Assembly: GCA_034008185.1 (NCBI GenBank)
Contig: CM067082.1
Coordinates: 156,681,895-156,745,894, forward strand
Length of the DNA stretch: 64,000 nt
From: Gorsachius magnificus
Taxonomy: Eukaryota > Chordata > Aves > Pelecaniformes > Ardeidae
Direction of reading: 5' to 3'
The translations under genes and the position numbers were made by a program. Within the stretch, counting starts at the first letter, position 1. Each line of letters begins with the position of its first letter. Positions 38,501 through 49,900 of the stretch are shown here, in pieces. A model generated the notes under the pieces. That model saw only the letters and a list, made by a program, of their open reading frames with translations. It was not told the DNA's origin and did not search any database.

Positions 38501-41500
38501 ACAAGAGTGACAGCTAGGCACAGGGCATCTGCATCTTGAGATGCATAAAGTGTTTGCCATGGTGCCAATTTCACAGGTAATGTCACATGAATCACTAAGG
38601 CAAACACCGAAATAAGAAACATGAAATCCCATTGACTGATATGTTTTCGTCTGACTTCAAAGGACACTGTGCACTTCGTAAACTGTGGGACTATCTGGAG
38701 GTATTTTATAATACAAACCAGAAAGCCAGCTGGGTGGAATTACCACAGTTGTAAAATTAAATGAAGAGGACAGTTCCCAAAGATTTCTCCCAGAACTGCT
38801 GTGAACAGTTTAATTGTCAAAGTGAAGGAATTAAGCTCGCCAAAAGAATACTAGTGCAGAGGTAGAATAAGTGTCTACAAATGTTTGCAGACAAACACAA
38901 GGAGTGACAGCAAAAAGAGTTAAATGCCATAAAGAAGCAGGTTAAAACTGAGGAGAGAGTGAGCAAAAAATCCCACATTGAGATCTTTTTAGTATGGGTA
39001 ATTTATCAGCAGAAATTGGAAGAGCTGCTCAAGATACTTCCATAGACCACTGAAAGTTCAGGCATTTGAAAGTAGGTTTCTAGCTTCACAATGGAAACAT
39101 TAAAATATTTTCATTGTATTTTATCAATATTTTAATGGATTTAATGTTCTATGCTCCTTTAAAAAGACCGGATTTTGAGTTGATGGAGAATGTCTGTCAA
39201 TGTGGTTATTTCATCTCTAATGTATGAAGGGAAAATAATCATCAAAAGTCACAGAAGAATAGCAAATAAGGTTTTTATGAAGAAAATATTAACCCAGAAA
39301 TGCTGTGTTTATTTAAAACCATCTAGTCTGAAAAAAACTTTACCTGCATGTAAAAGTGTACTTGAAAGAGCAGCAGAAAACTTAATAGAAAATACACTTT
39401 CCCAAAGGAATCTAGATGACCTTTTCTTGTTCTGTGTTTTGGACTGCATGCCCAGGTGCTGTTTTCTGGTTAATGGTGGTAACGGAAACTAAATTTACCT
39501 GTTTATTTTGATAATCTCAAAGCCAGAAGACATTAAATAATCCATGAATTTGAAAGTGCTTCTGAACTATGCAAAAAGCAGAAATTTAAGTATATCTGAT
39601 CCACCTGATTATTTGTGGACAGCTACACCCAAGTTAATCAGCTGGGTTAATCATTATTTGTACTTGAGGGAGATGTAATGGTTTTGTCCAAAGCAGAGGT
39701 CTAAAATGAGACTGATGAATCAGGCCATAGAAACTCTCATTTCTCTCCATTTGGTTTAAGTGAGAGTCAAGAAGACAGGTGCATCTTTAGAGGTTTTTAT
39801 TGTAAAAATTAGACAAGATGAATCCCATCTTTAGTTGCCTTCAGCACCTCGTGCTAAATCCTTTATGGACATTAAATCCAAGAAGTCTTTTCAAAAGAAG
39901 ACTTGCAGTACTTGTAGTATTGTCTTTCACAGAAAAACCGGCAAGTACAGTTACTGTGATTTTAAAATGATGGCAATTTTGTACTCGTCAAGGTCTCAGC
40001 AGTGTGCTCAGAATGAACATCTAGGTAGCCCATAACATTCATCTGAAATTTATACAAATTTGGATGCATTCTTTAAGTTGTGTTACTTTAACATTTTTGT
40101 TCTGATTGAAAAATGGAGGAGAGCAGAGGAAAATAAACTTAATGGCTGCAAATCCTTCCTCCTTTTTCCAGCTATCTGTAAGGATCAGGAAATCTGTCTG
40201 AACAGAGAGACTGAGTTACATGGTCCAGGGTGACTTGTAAAACTCATTCTACATCTCTAACAAAAAGGATCCCTTCCAGACATTGGACAGATTCATCAAG
40301 CCGCTCTTCCTCATGCCCTTTCTTACAAACAAATCCATCTCCAGGAAGCTAGGGAGCTGGCGAACTTATGTAAAGAAAATGACTTGGAGAATTAACCCAT
40401 GGTTCCTAGGCCTTTGTAACTGGCAGGAGAACTGGAATCTTTTGATCTCACCACAATTAATCAATTTAACAGCTATACAGTCATGCACTTGGTTATGAGG
40501 TCACCTTGGGTTACTAGCTGAAGCACGGAATGACCTCAGACCTTACTAAACTGCTAAGGGGATTTTGGATAACATACATACAAGTTTTCATTATGTTTTG
40601 GAGAAGCCCAAGGAGGGGCAGATGGGGGGAAAGGTTTGGTGTGTGCTTTTTCTACTGGTTTTGCTCTTATCCTAATTTGGTTAAACACCTGTTGTGTCTT
40701 CGAAAAGATTTCCTGTAACTAAAAGAAACATGACAAATCTTTTTTTTTTTTCTGGAAAACAGGAAAGGAAAGGCTTGGAAAACAAAAAGCCAGCAGCATA
40801 AATCTTATCCCTTTCAATATCTCAGTGGGTGTAATGCTCCTTGCCACTCGTATGAACTCAGAACTTTTGAGTTTAATTTTAGATGTTCATTTGTATTGGG
40901 TCAGTTCATGCATAAATGCTGTGACAGAGTCCTGGCAAATTAGCTGATTTCCTGGATGTTCTGTTGGATTAATTATAGTCTAAGATTTTTTACTGGTTAT
41001 AAACGTAATTTGGATTTCAATGCCCTCATCTTCTGGATGTTAGTTTATTTAAGTTCTTAGCTTTTTTTTAAAAGAAAGAAAATATCTCATTTAAATCATT
41101 GTGAGAGGGTTTTTTTGACAAATACTTTGGGGTGCAGTCTTTTATTAGAAAATGTTTTCTAATCCTCTCCCACTTCCATAAAATTAAATTCCCCTAGAAG
41201 AAGCTATCAGGAAAGAAACATGAAAGCCTCACTTTCTAGATGTCAACTAAATTGGGAAAGATCCTTAGCTGAAATATAGAATCATAGAACTTATTTACAC
41301 TGTTGGAAGAAAGTTGGCGTTATGGTCCATTTTGACTTTTCCTATTAGTTTTCCCTGTAACTAACTATACAGGGAGCCAAGAGAAAGATTTCTCAATCTT
41401 CAATTCAAGACAGATCAATTCAGGGGAAAAAAAAAAGAAAAAAAAAAAAGAAAAAAGCATGAACTAATTTTTGCAATACTGACTTAATGTTTTCCATTTA

Positions 41501-44174
41501 CAGCTGAATAAAACTTAAACTGAGGTTTAACACTTTCTGTATCATTTTATATTCCATGATTTATTTTCTCTGTTGTGAGCACATAAATTATGCCTGTGGT
41601 TTTCAAAGCAAAGAAGAAAAGTAAATACTCCATTTTCATATAAAGAGGTCCTAGAATCCAGATATGAATGTCAGCATTTCTATTTATTTTGCTTGCAGCT
41701 TCTGTGGGCTCCTTTAAGCCATCTCAGATTGCTTTGAGAACTACACTTTTTCTAAGATAATGCCTTCCCCTGACATAACAGCAGAGTACAAACACACAAA
41801 ACCTGGCTGTATCTGTCAGAGCAACCTGGGCCAGGATCCTCTCTCCAACACAGGATGCTAAAGTAAGTACAGAAGGAAAAAGTAGAAGAAACTCCGACAG
41901 TATAGAGTTACTTTTCCCCACCACACCCTCCCAGCTTTCAGCAATTGACTTTATAGACTTCCTCAGAAAATCATGTTTAAGTCTCTGCTGGATTTCTCCC
42001 TTGTGATGTGGCCTAACCCTGTTTCAGTGCATTTCTGGTTTTTTCCTTTCAGAACATCTGGAAGCAACGAGTTGCTTACTCTTTTTCAGAGGAGTGTGAA
42101 AAAGGGCTGTCTTTTGCCTCCTGATCACACTGGCCACCACTAATCTGCTATTGCTGACGTGCCAAAAAGGATTTCAGAATCCACTTGATTTATACCCCCG
42201 TCTGTAATCCTCATCCACCTCTGTTTCCTTGGCCTTGAATCAAAGTGTATTTCATTGGCATTTACACTGGGATTTTCAAGTGAGTTGAAAACTATGAACT
42301 AGATATCTTTGATTTTAATAGACATTTTTATTAAAAAGACAATTCCAGCTGCTTAATAAGCGACACAAATTTAACAAAGAAGTGTGACCAATATAAGCAT
42401 TATTAGATAAGTTCAGAAAACTTTTGTCAGCTAGATCCAAGGAAATTCAGAGGCATTAGTTTTCCACAGTAAGACCCCAATTTGACTATAACGTTGCTCT
42501 TTGCTTCCCAGCCCCCCGTTTGCGTGAACTCACAGGGATGCTTAACCAACATGTCCGTTCAACCTAAATGCCACCTGAAACCATGCCTATGTCTCACACT
42601 GAGCACAATGCCTTGCTGGCGCTTCTCAGAAGGGATGTCCCCATGGAAACACCCAGCCCCCTCTCAAACAGGAGGTTTCTCCCAGGAGGTTTCATCATCT
42701 GATGAAACATGAGCATCTGCAATGAAGATGTAGTTATACCTGAACTCCTCCTTTATCTTTATATTGAAGGATACAGAAGCAATCTGCTCAAGGCAATCTG
42801 GGTTGCAATTTACCTCTTTACAAAATTTGTATTTATTTTTTTTCAGATCTGCTAAGTAAGAGGGGGTCTTTTTCCCCAGTACCTATACGGAAGCTCAGGT
42901 GTCCTAGCCCTGCTGTGAGTAACAACCCCCCCTCCCCCGAAGACATGAAAAGTAGGATTTTTGCCTGGATTTCCAGCCCAGTTGACTACTTTGGATCTAG
43001 AATTTCCTTCCCTCCTCTGTACCCATCCTTTCATCCATCTTCTCACAGTGGCGTTTTCACAGAGTAGTTCTGGAGGATTTGTGCATGGATCTCCAGCAAA
43101 AGCAAAGTGATCCTTCCTCCAAAACTTTTTTCCAGGCTCCTTCCAGCAAAGAGATGATAGGGATATGTAAGAACCCAATGCCACACACCAGGAGCCATAT
43201 GATTGCTGCTCTGTCACAAAAACTGGACTACTAATTCAGTTCCCTCTTTATAGTCCTCTTCCACACTTGCTCCTCTATGAAGCTCCTCATCAGGCCCCTC
43301 TTCAGAAGACTTGTGCACAGTTCTTCTTTTATTCCTTGACTCTATTCTGCCATGGGAAAAAAGTAATTTCACATACTGCCCTTTTTTTCCCAGCAAGCTT
43401 TCTGGTAAATGGCTTTTATTCCTCAGGTGATGATCCCCAACAAGCTCTGGTGCAAACAGCAGAGAGTCATACAAGAAGAAGCATTGCATGGGGTTAGCAC
43501 AACTCAGTACTATGACCTGGCCTTTAAAGACTCAACTTCATAATGCCTATGGCTTGATCAGTTTTTTAAAGACCCAACAGCTGGTTCGGTATGCAAAATG
43601 GATGTCTGGCATTTATCTAACTACAAGCTTCAGGGGAAAAAACAACAATATGATTCAAATCATCCTGGAGAAATGCACTGTAAAATCATACAGTAATATT
43701 TTATGTAGTAAAACTACTGTAACTAGAGACTGAATTTGCTATCAGTTGGTGACTTTTTACCAGTCTTTTTTCTACATTTTTAATCAAAAGAACTAGATAT
43801 ACTACTCCACATTAAAGTCTAGCCCCTGTGGATATTTTCTTGATTAAGCAAAGACATTTTTAGCTCAGCACTTGGCAAAAGAAAAATCATCTGAAACTAT
43901 CGATCACAGAAAGCTTAACAGGTTAGAAAAATGTTTAGACAAAGGGAGAAGGCAATAATAATAAATTGCATCTGTGTTGATAACCTCCTTGCCAACATCT
44001 TCAGCCAGCTGGAATCGGAAATGGCAATGATATGAAGCTCTGTATACACAGCAGTTACGAAAACTTAAAGCAAAAATAATGTACAGTAAATACTGAAAAT
44101 ACAACTTTGTGATCAGTGCACTTTTCTTTAGAAATCAGAGTCTAAGAATTGCCTGTAAAATATGTATTTGCAAG
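35501..44174. other. Unique non-coding sequence, 8.7 kb
   Basis: This is the longest interval without a recognised element. An A-rich tract lies at 41426-41458. A possible 20-base CR1 tail scrap (tagaatcatagaac) at 41279 is too short to annotate. Two minus-strand frames at 42852-43489 abut but show no domain. AT-rich, relatively low-complexity stretches occur at 39060-39180. Confidence 0.55.
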
Positions 44175-44780
44175 TTATCCTGGGGTGCATTAAGAGGACT
44201 GTGGCCAGCAGGTTGAGGGAGGTTCTCCTCCCCCTCTGCTCTGCCCTGGTGAGACCCCACCTGGAGTAGGGTGTCCAGTTCTGGGCTCCCCGGTTCAAGA
44301 AAGATGAGGAACTCCTAGAGAGAGTCCAGACAAGGGCTACAAAGGTGATGAGGGGACTGGAGCATCTCCACTACAAGGAAAGGCTGAGGGAGCTGGGCTT
44401 GTTCAGCCTGGAGAAGAGAAGGCTGACAGGTGATCTCATCAACACATACAAATATCTCAAGGGTGGGGGTCACAAGGACGGAGCCAGACTCTTCTCAGTG
44501 GTGCCCAGTGCCAGGACAAGGGGCAATGGGCAGAAACTGAAGCAGAAGAGGTTCCAGTTGAACGTGAGGAAGAACTTCTTGACTTTGACGGTGACAGAGC
44601 CCTGGCCCAGGCTGCCCAGGGGGGCTGTGGAGTCTCCTTCTCTGGAGATTTCAACCCCCACCTGGATGATGTCCTGTGCAACATGCTATAGGTGAACCTG
44701 CTTGAGCAGGGGAGTTGGATTCGATGATCCACCGAGGTCCTTTCCAACCCTTGCTGTTCTGTGATTCTGTGATTCTGTGA
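44175..44780 (+). mobile_element. CR1 LINE 3' fragment, plus strand, 0.6 kb
   Basis: It begins inside ORF2 at the block corresponding to [12 protein letters not shown] and runs through [40 protein letters not shown] and [16 protein letters not shown]. It ends in the UTR and a tail of three octamers (attctgtgattctgtg). Its 116-codon frame (44345-44695) is open except for a small deletion near 44650 that shifts the last residues. It is the same subfamily as 6140-7938, with a cleaner tail. Confidence 0.95.
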
Positions 44781-44890
44781 AAATCTAATGCTGTTGCCCA
44801 TGACATGTGAAAGAGTGTCACACTAGGTCATGGATAAGGGGTCACGTTGGAGATGGCAGGTCATACAATGGAAATATTCATGGTGGCAGG

Positions 44891-45109
44891 TTACAGCTGC
44901 CAAACATCTTCTAGCGGGGCCTTTTCTTCTGGGTAAAGCTCCTTTAGCAGGGCCAAGCAGTGCTGCACAGAGCTGGGATCTCCCCGCTCAGCTTCCATGA
45001 ATGGAGGGAGGTAAGTCAGAAGTAAATTGTGTGAGTCTTGTGCTCTGTGTAGGAGACTTGGCAGCTCCAAACTACTCAAACAATGGCCATTGCACTGGCG
45101 TGATATCAT
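44891..45109 (-). other. Small minus-strand open frame, 72 codons, unrecognised
   Basis: The predicted end (SSVQHCLALLKELYPEEKAP then LEDVWQL) has a protein-like amphipathic composition, and the frame stops cleanly at TAA (44891-44893). A second in-frame ATG would give a 35-residue product. I recognise no family and see no clear splice signals or promoter. It lies about 110 bases from the end of a CR1 insertion but is not CR1 sequence. Chance frames of this length are common. Confidence 0.1.
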
Positions 45110-45749
45110 TTATGCCCCAGGTCAGTGACACTCTGCAGTACAAATCAATGACAACCTGATGTCAATGGGATTTAAACATGTTGTAAAAAGTTGTGTGGTT
45201 TCATTTAGGCTTTAAGCCTAAACCTTGTAAAGCCCTTTCATCAGGGCATGTTTATTATCTGCCAAAAATTCAAAAAAAAAAAAAAGAAAGAAAGAAAAAA
45301 AAAAACCAAACTAGCTAATAGCACAGGGGAATAACTTCCTGAAGGATCTCTCCCCTTCCACTCACTAGCCCTGGGAGAAACACTTTATTCCCTCCCACCT
45401 ACTCACCCATTTGTTGATCCATCTTCCTGTGACTGTCATCCAGCAGTTTGAGCAAAGCTGGAACCAGCTGGGATCTGTTAACCACCCCATGCTGCTGCAG
45501 TTTCACACACGTGGTTCAAGTCAAGCACACCCTTAAGTGTTTTCCCTGAACAGTGGCTGTGACCTCTAACACTTGATCTTACACACTGGACAATTGCAGC
45601 TGCCATTCACCTTGGAAATAGCAGTGGATTTCTAGCAACTGTTAGGAAGAAGCCTTTTCATGCTGGAAAGGGGTCCCCAGGTAGTTCAGACTCACCGGTA
45701 GGTAGAGTCCCCCACTGCTTAGGGAACCTGACCACAAGAAAGGAAAAAT

Positions 45750-45822
45750 AAGTCCAAAATGGACTTAATTTTAAGTCCATGTTTTAACTGGTTAATGATT
45801 TTAATTTAGTTTTAAAAACTAA
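45750..45822. repeat. Two short perfect palindromes
   Basis: AAGTCCA at 45750-45756 is mirrored by TGGACTT at 45760-45766, and AAGTCCA recurs at 45773-45779. A second perfect inverted repeat, TTAGTTTT-A-AAAACTAA, occupies 45806-45822. The region is otherwise rich in TTTAA. The arms are short and may be chance in AT-rich DNA. Confidence 0.5.
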
Positions 45823-46648
45823 TTTAATGGTTTTTAATTTAAATGTTTAATTAGAAATGAACCTTTTCCTTTCCTAAGCAGTTTCATGGAATAGCACTGG
45901 TAACCCACTGAACAGGTTATGGCTCTGTATGTTAAGTCCATGAAGATGTAACAAGCATCGATGTACAAGCTAATTAAGCTGCACCTTAAATCTAAGGGTT
46001 TGATTAGAAGTTTGGTAACTACTGCATGTGCTCAAATGCTTTTTTTTCCCTCCTTGTAAATTCCATTTTTTCTCCAATATAAAGCTACTTATCTCCAGAA
46101 GTGTCAGACCATCACTGCTACATGTAAAAGTAAGTGAACTGCAATTTCAACAGGCAAGTATAAGCGTGCAAAAATATGTTTGGCATGGCTGTTCTAAATG
46201 CTTTACATTTTAAACCCAACTTACCCATGATGTATTGCCACTACTGCCAGGAACAACTGACCTCTGAGATTAAAACTCCTGGTCTAATTTTAAGGTCACT
46301 GCCTTTTTATTTTAAATCCCATTTTGTTTAATGAAAACATGGCCCTTTTCAGCTAAATCAACGCTCCAAAACGGGCAAACATACAAAGAGAAATAATAAT
46401 AAATTATTATCATCACTATTATTATTTTGGTTTTGTGGGGGTAATTGCGTCATGCCTGTTCTCATCCTGATATCTGATCAAAAATGGCCCTGAGGTGACC
46501 AAGAATAATTGTGGACTGTTTCTCTAACACTGATTAGGAAGCCTGGAAGAGGGTGTGGATCAGGATTGTATAAGTGGGACTTATACACTGAAAAAAACAG
46601 AGAGAGTGTTAGTGTGGGCATTGTGTTCTGTGGGCTGAATTTGGCCTG

Positions 46649-46906
46649 CTAGAACAATTCCTGCAGCTCTGCTTGGATCTCTGGCTCTTCTTTCTGCAGC
46701 TTCTTCAGCATGTACCCACAAATGCATCTGCCACAGGACCTGAAGTTTTGCACCCCCAGCTCCATGAAAAAGCAGAGGCTGGTTCTATGCCAAGAATGCA
46801 CGTGTATGTGATGAACATGGCACACGTGTCTTGTGGTATCACCATAACCACACTTTTTACACCACTGGCAACACTTGGACTTGAAAGGACAACCTTCCAG
46901 CCACAT
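46649..46906 (-). other. Cys/His-rich 85-codon open frame, unrecognised
   Basis: The product would hold ten cysteines and seven histidines in 85 residues. Pairs at C16-x2-C19 and C58-x2-C61-x-C63 flank a histidine cluster (HVCHVHHIHVHSWH, residues 27-40). It ends with a charged, helix-like stretch (MLKKLQKEEPEIQAELQELF) before TAG. The pattern would suit metal binding, but I cannot match it to a zinc-finger family I know. It starts with ATG after an in-frame stop about 12 codons upstream. Possible acceptor-like AGs (cttttatag, cacacagcag) lie just upstream on this strand, so it could be a terminal exon. Chance remains the simplest explanation. Confidence 0.18.
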
Positions 46907-49900
46907 GGAGGGGCAAGGATGGAGGACTGCTGTGTGTCTCTATAAAAGGCTAGGGCACACTACAGCTGGGATTCATCTTCCCCAACCAACACTTCCATCT
47001 GATCTTGCCACCCTTGGCTCCCCTTATCCTTCATGGAGTTAGAATTAACACTGTGAAAGGAGTTTAAGTTGCAGAACATCTCATTGTAAAGGACATGTTC
47101 TAGAAAGATGAGCTGAATCACACCCAAAAGTGTCCATTTCTCTCCTTTGACTAGAAAGAGATGCTGAGAAGATGGTTTTAGATATAGATACGTAGATATA
47201 TGTCTGTCTTTGATCAGCTACATCCCACTGTACTGAGTAGCACAATAGCTATTACTCACATCAGAAAACTAAATGTCAAGTTGTTTGGGTAACTTTGTAA
47301 GATCAATACAGCACCTTTAAAGATGTTTGCAGGCAGGTCTTCCTGCATTGTGGACAGCATGGCAGAAATTGCATGTGCTCTCTCTAAAAATACCGAAAGC
47401 AGTAGATGGAAACGGATACAGAAAGCAAGAAGGAGTCTCATGATACTAAATTAAACATAATACCAATACCATGCAAACATGAAAAGAAACCCAAAATTCT
47501 CAGTTTCTTTCCCGGTTATACATGACATTGATTGTACCTGAACACCTCTGAAAAACAGATCAATTAAAGTTAACACAGGAAAATTGGAACGGTGAAACAA
47601 CTGGGTATTTAAAAAGACTCTTTTAAGAACAGTGTATTCTTCCACATTTTCTGCCTGAGCCAGGGTTTAAAGAGAAAATATGTATTACTTTTTGTCTGGA
47701 GAACACACAGTACTTTACAAAACTTTGGCTTAATCTTTAGCTCCTCTAATTCAGCATTGCTCCCCTCATAACAAGTGCTCATAATGTTAATTGACACCAG
47801 CTGAAAATCCAGCCCTTTGGGTATAGCTCCTCTGAGATTTATTTTGCCTTTCCAGTTCAAAACCAAGCAGGTTAGAATGCGCTGTTGATTTTTCCACAGA
47901 AAACACTGATTTTTGGTAAAACCTCATTCAGCTGAAAAATAAAAGCTTTTGGTTAAAGCCTGAAAATACACGTTTGGAAAATGTGTAGCAGTTTCTCATT
48001 GGGCTGTAATACCAATATTTTCAGTACCTACTCACTTCCCTGGACAGCAAATACCTAGTTTTTTCTCCCTGAGGACATCATGAGAGCACTTGGCACTGTG
48101 GCACCATGGGAGATGTAGTCTAACTGAAAAATTTGTCCCAGACCAGAGAAGGGGGACTTGAGGTACCGAAAATACAATTCCCACAAGGTCCTACTGTGCT
48201 TTGTCCTTGGGAACATTTGTGGTCTTTAGATATTTCCTTTTACTGCAAATATTGAAATATGCCATGGAAAGCAAACACTTTTTGGAAGGATGAAAAAGTT
48301 CCTTTGCCAAGAATCTTAATATTCTATCAGAAAGCAGTTTGAGTGGAAACATTTCAACCAAGTTCCACAGAGGCTTTTTGAAGAAGATAGTGTAGAAAAC
48401 ATTGCCAAGCTGATGGTGAGTATTGAGTCGTCCTCCAAACAAGCAACTGTGGTAAAAGGTGATGTGATAGAAGATGCCTCTACTTCAGCTAGCATAATTT
48501 TATGATGTATTATATTGCAGATCAGAAGCTGAAAACTGAGAAGAGGTTTGTTTAACTTTCCTTCAGCCTTTCTAGAGTCACCTCTGCAAGGGGAGGACAA
48601 CCTCTTCTGGTTTTATTGCTGTGTACGAGTTAGGACATTGGATATATTAATGATGAACAAACATGGTCAAAGCGTACTTCCCTCTGGGCTTGATCACGAA
48701 ATGAAGACAATGGAAATCACTTGACTGGCAGCACGGCTGAAAATGCACAGGACCTCCTATGCCCTCCTTCACTCTGCTCAAACTTATGATTGACTTCAGG
48801 TGTTTCTCAGATTAAACTATGTTAGACATCACAATCATCACGATAGAAGCAAGTGTATTGCTTTAACAAAACATAATGCAGTAGATCCTATTTCCTTTAT
48901 ATGAAGTTCCTTGTCATTTCCGTATTATAGAGAAATAACAACTATCAGAATATCACTGTAAAGCAGCAGCACTGAAAAATCACCATTCCTATGATTCCCT
49001 CAGCGTACTTTCAAAGTTGAAGATGACAAATGAGATGCGGCACCATGATTTCACTCCGACAGCAAAAAGGGATGCTGCCATTGCTGGAAGGGATGCTTGA
49101 ACATGGTTCATGACATACAAAGTAGACAAACCCTTTGTGGAAGAATAGCTCGAACATGCTTGCTCATACTGCAACATAGTGAATACTGTGCTGATCAAAA
49201 ATTAAGATGTATTTGGCAATGTTATGTCTGCAAGGACCAGGACCAGGGTTTCCAGCATCACCCAGAAAATGGTGTTTCCATCCTAATGGTAACCTCCAGG
49301 ACTACTGTTACCTGGTTCAGGTGAATACAGGCCTAGCTGGGACATAGATCCTCTCACTGCTTGGGCTTTCCATGTTCTTCAGGTGTTTTCCAGTCAAAAT
49401 GAGATTACAATGTCATGACAGGACATGATGGTTTGGCCATGAAGTGATCAAGAAGTCTTTCTCCTTAGAAACTGGTGCACTCAGACTCATGAATTCTGCA
49501 CTGGGCAATTGAATCACTCTGTGTTCAGAGGGGACCTCTGTAAGCCAGGTTCAAATATGCTTATATTAATATCGACAGATGTTTATCTCACTTTCTCATA
49601 AAGACAACCATGGATGGAAACCCCACATCCTTTCCAGGAAACTCATTCTAATGTTTCCCACTCTTCAGCAGCAGAAAGATCCCCTTGGTATCTCACAAGA
49701 GCACAATATTCTCAAAGGGTCTGTGTCTGGAAGAGATCTGTGAAGGAGGGTGTGTTTCTTGGATTCTTTCTCTGTCAAGGAGCTATAGAGAGGAGTATTT
49801 TTATTACAGCTTTTAAGAATTCCCTTGTTTCCAGTCCATATAGGATTCCTGGATATGCAAGCTATCTTCCACTTATCTGAAAAACCACCCACAAAACCAA

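Larger units (their letters stand above)
44781..46648. other. Unique sequence with A-rich and palindromic stretches
   Basis: Contains the small minus-strand frame at 44891-45109, an A-rich (AAAG-containing) tract at 45271-45305 and two short palindromes at 45750-45822. No supported gene. Confidence 0.5.

Noticed and set aside
41279..41292. CR1 tail scrap (tagaatcatagaac)
   Set aside because: The following bases do not continue as a CR1 3' UTR, so the match is too short to support an element.
42852..43489. Two abutting minus-strand frames of 121 and 91 codons
   Set aside because: The downstream frame opens with GTG, neither shows a motif, and back-to-back frames of this size are expected by chance in non-coding DNA.
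46941..46949. TATAAAAGG on the plus strand as a promoter
   Set aside because: A perfect TATA match alone is frequent in AT-rich DNA. No transcript-like or coding sequence follows.
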